A stretch of 6,104 nucleotides of DNA. It comes from Elusimicrobiota bacterium. GTDB taxonomy: Bacteria > CG03 > SLGR01 > PWQF01. The notes under the pieces were generated by a model. The model made no database searches and had not been told where the DNA came from. It saw only the letters and a program-made list of their open reading frames with translations. The position numbers were made by a program, and so were the translations under genes. Location of the stretch: the NCBI GenBank assembly GCA_003558145.1, contig PWMP01000140.1, positions 1-6,104 on the forward strand, in the 5' to 3' direction. Every line of letters starts with the position of its first letter. Within the stretch, counting starts at the first letter, position 1. Below are positions 5,290 to 6,104 of the stretch, one piece after another.

Positions 5290-6013
5290 TATACAGACGG
5301 TTTTTGACCGTGATCCCGCGGCAAGGACTGTACTGGAAGTTCTTCTGGCATATCCGGGGCTTCATGCGGTATGGCTTCATAGGATTGCACACTGGTTTTA
5401 TAAAAGGCGGGAATATGTTGTTGCCCGCCTTATTTCTCATTTTTCCAGGTTTCTTACAGGTATTGAAATACATCCGGGCGCACAGCTTGGAAGGCGTTTT
5501 TTTATAGATCATGGTACCGGAGTTGTTATCGGAGAAACGACTCAGACAGGAGAGGACTGCCTTGTTTACCAGGGTGTAGTCTTGGGAGGCACATCAACTA
5601 AAAAAGAAAAAAGACATCCGACACTCGGAAATAATGTTGTTATAGGTTCCGGCGCGGTAGTTTTGGGGCCTGTTAAAATTGCAGATAATGCCAGGGTAGG
5701 TTCTGGCGCTGTTGTGGTAACGGATGTTCCTGAAGGCGCTACTGCTGTAGGGGTTCCGGCAAAAATAGGCCTGGGATTCACCGGCCGCGACATTGAAGCC
5801 CTGGAACACGGAAAACTGCCCGATCCGGTCGCGGATGCAGTTAAATACGTTATAAAAGAGCAGGACAAGCTTGAAGAAAGAATTAAAAACCTTGAAAACC
5901 TGGAAGGAGTCAAATCTCATATAGACCGGGTTATGGAAGAAAAGAAAAAGGAAATACTTGCCGAATTCTCAAACGGCAGCAACAATGACTATACTTCCGG
6001 CGGAGGAATATAA
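5258..6013 (+). CDS. cysE: Serine O-acetyltransferase (CysE/EpsC type)
   Basis: The 251-residue product acetylates L-serine with acetyl-CoA to give O-acetylserine, the precursor that cysteine synthase turns into cysteine. From ATG 5258 it reads MKKIIKTIKADIQTVFDRDPAAR, the usual short-form (EpsC-like) N-terminus; the longer start at 5231/5234 would add an unconserved MMITGAEQK-type leader. Visible motifs are YPGLHAVWLHRIAHWFY (32-48), IEIHPGA (69-75), FIDHGTGVVIGET with the catalytic-region D84/H85, then VYQGVVLGGTS and KRHPTLGNNVVIGSGAVVLG. Hexapeptide repeats of the left-handed beta-helix run to about residue 170, ending VGVPAKI. After LEHGKLPDPV comes a charged helical tail, likely coiled coil, to YTSGGGI; such tails are known in the short-form family. 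The gene overlaps iscU by 32 bases in another frame. Being in the isc operon suggests that cysteine supply is raised together with Fe-S assembly. Confidence 0.93.
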   Translation: MKKIIKTIKADIQTVFDRDPAARTVLEVLLAYPGLHAVWLHRIAHWFYKRREYVVARLISHFSRFLTGIEIHPGAQLGRRFFIDHGTGVVIGETTQTGEDCLVYQGVVLGGTSTKKEKRHPTLGNNVVIGSGAVVLGPVKIADNARVGSGAVVVTDVPEGATAVGVPAKIGLGFTGRDIEALEHGKLPDPVADAVKYVIKEQDKLEERIKNLENLEGVKSHIDRVMEEKKKEILAEFSNGSNNDYTSGGGI

Positions 6014-6022
6014 AAGGAAATA

Positions 6023-6104
6023 GTGGAAAAAGTTGCAGTGGGGCTTTCCGGGGGGGTTGATTCGGCTGTTGCGCTGTTTCTTCTTAAAAAAAAGTATAAA
6101 AACA
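6023..6104 (+). CDS. mnmA: MnmA/TrmU-like tRNA 2-thiouridylase, N-terminal 27 codons only
   Basis: GTG 6023 opens the frame MEKVAVGLSGGVDSAVALF, which runs off the window end after LKKKYKN. SGGVDS is the PP-loop ATP-binding motif, and KVAVGLSGGVDSAVA placed right at the N-terminus matches MnmA/TrmU, which thiolates U34 of Lys, Glu and Gln tRNAs with sulfur from IscS. AAGGA at 6014-6018 is a closely spaced ribosome site and the gap after cysE is 9 bases, so it belongs to the same operon. An iscS-iscU-mnmA order is known in other bacteria, which supports the call. Other PP-loop sulfurtransferases (for example LarE- or ThiI-like proteins) cannot be excluded from 27 residues. Confidence 0.72.
   Translation, partial: MEKVAVGLSGGVDSAVALFLLKKKYKN

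Noticed and set aside
5566..5920. Minus-strand open frames inside cysE
   Set aside because: Both are antisense shadows of the hexapeptide-repeat coding region, with no recognisable product or ribosome site.

Overview
The window looks like chromosomal DNA from an uncultured Gram-negative-type bacterium. It encodes an outer-membrane beta-barrel of the PorV/PorQ family and a large exported protein ending in a FlgD-like/type IX-like C-terminal domain. That pairing is common in Bacteroidota-like and candidate-phylum genomes (Elusimicrobia, Omnitrophica, WOR- or Firestonebacteria-type lineages), but no marker gene here fixes the lineage. All genes read on the + strand in three blocks.

Block 1 (1-1846) is a cell-surface pair: the 3' end of a long secreted protein whose N-terminus lies off the window, followed 15 bases later by a signal-peptide-bearing PorV/PorQ-like outer-membrane protein. 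Block 2 (about 1874-3121) is a metal-homeostasis pair: a Fur-family repressor with a near-consensus promoter and a Fur-box-like dyad just before its start codon, overlapping by one base an eight-helix ZIP-family metal transporter. Block 3 (about 3191 to the window end) is an iron-sulfur/sulfur operon: iscR, iscS, iscU, cysE and the first 27 codons of an mnmA-like gene. It has a promoter whose -35 lies inside a dyad that is a good candidate IscR operator.

The block 3 genes fit one flow of sulfur. CysE makes O-acetylserine for cysteine synthesis, IscS takes sulfur from cysteine, IscU assembles Fe-S clusters, MnmA uses IscS-derived sulfur for tRNA 2-thiolation, and IscR senses cluster status. 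Block 2, next door, probably adjusts metal import. The two gene-free stretches are short: 1847-1928 holds the fur promoter and operator, and 3122-3266 holds short inverted and tandem repeats plus the isc promoter.

I see no mobile element, CRISPR array, RNA gene or clear rho-independent terminator, and no evidence of a wholly new system. The points most worth a second look are the two candidate autoregulatory operators, cysE inside the isc operon, the pairing of the CTD protein with its own PorV-like gene, and the repeated CAGGT/ACCTG hairpins after the transporter.
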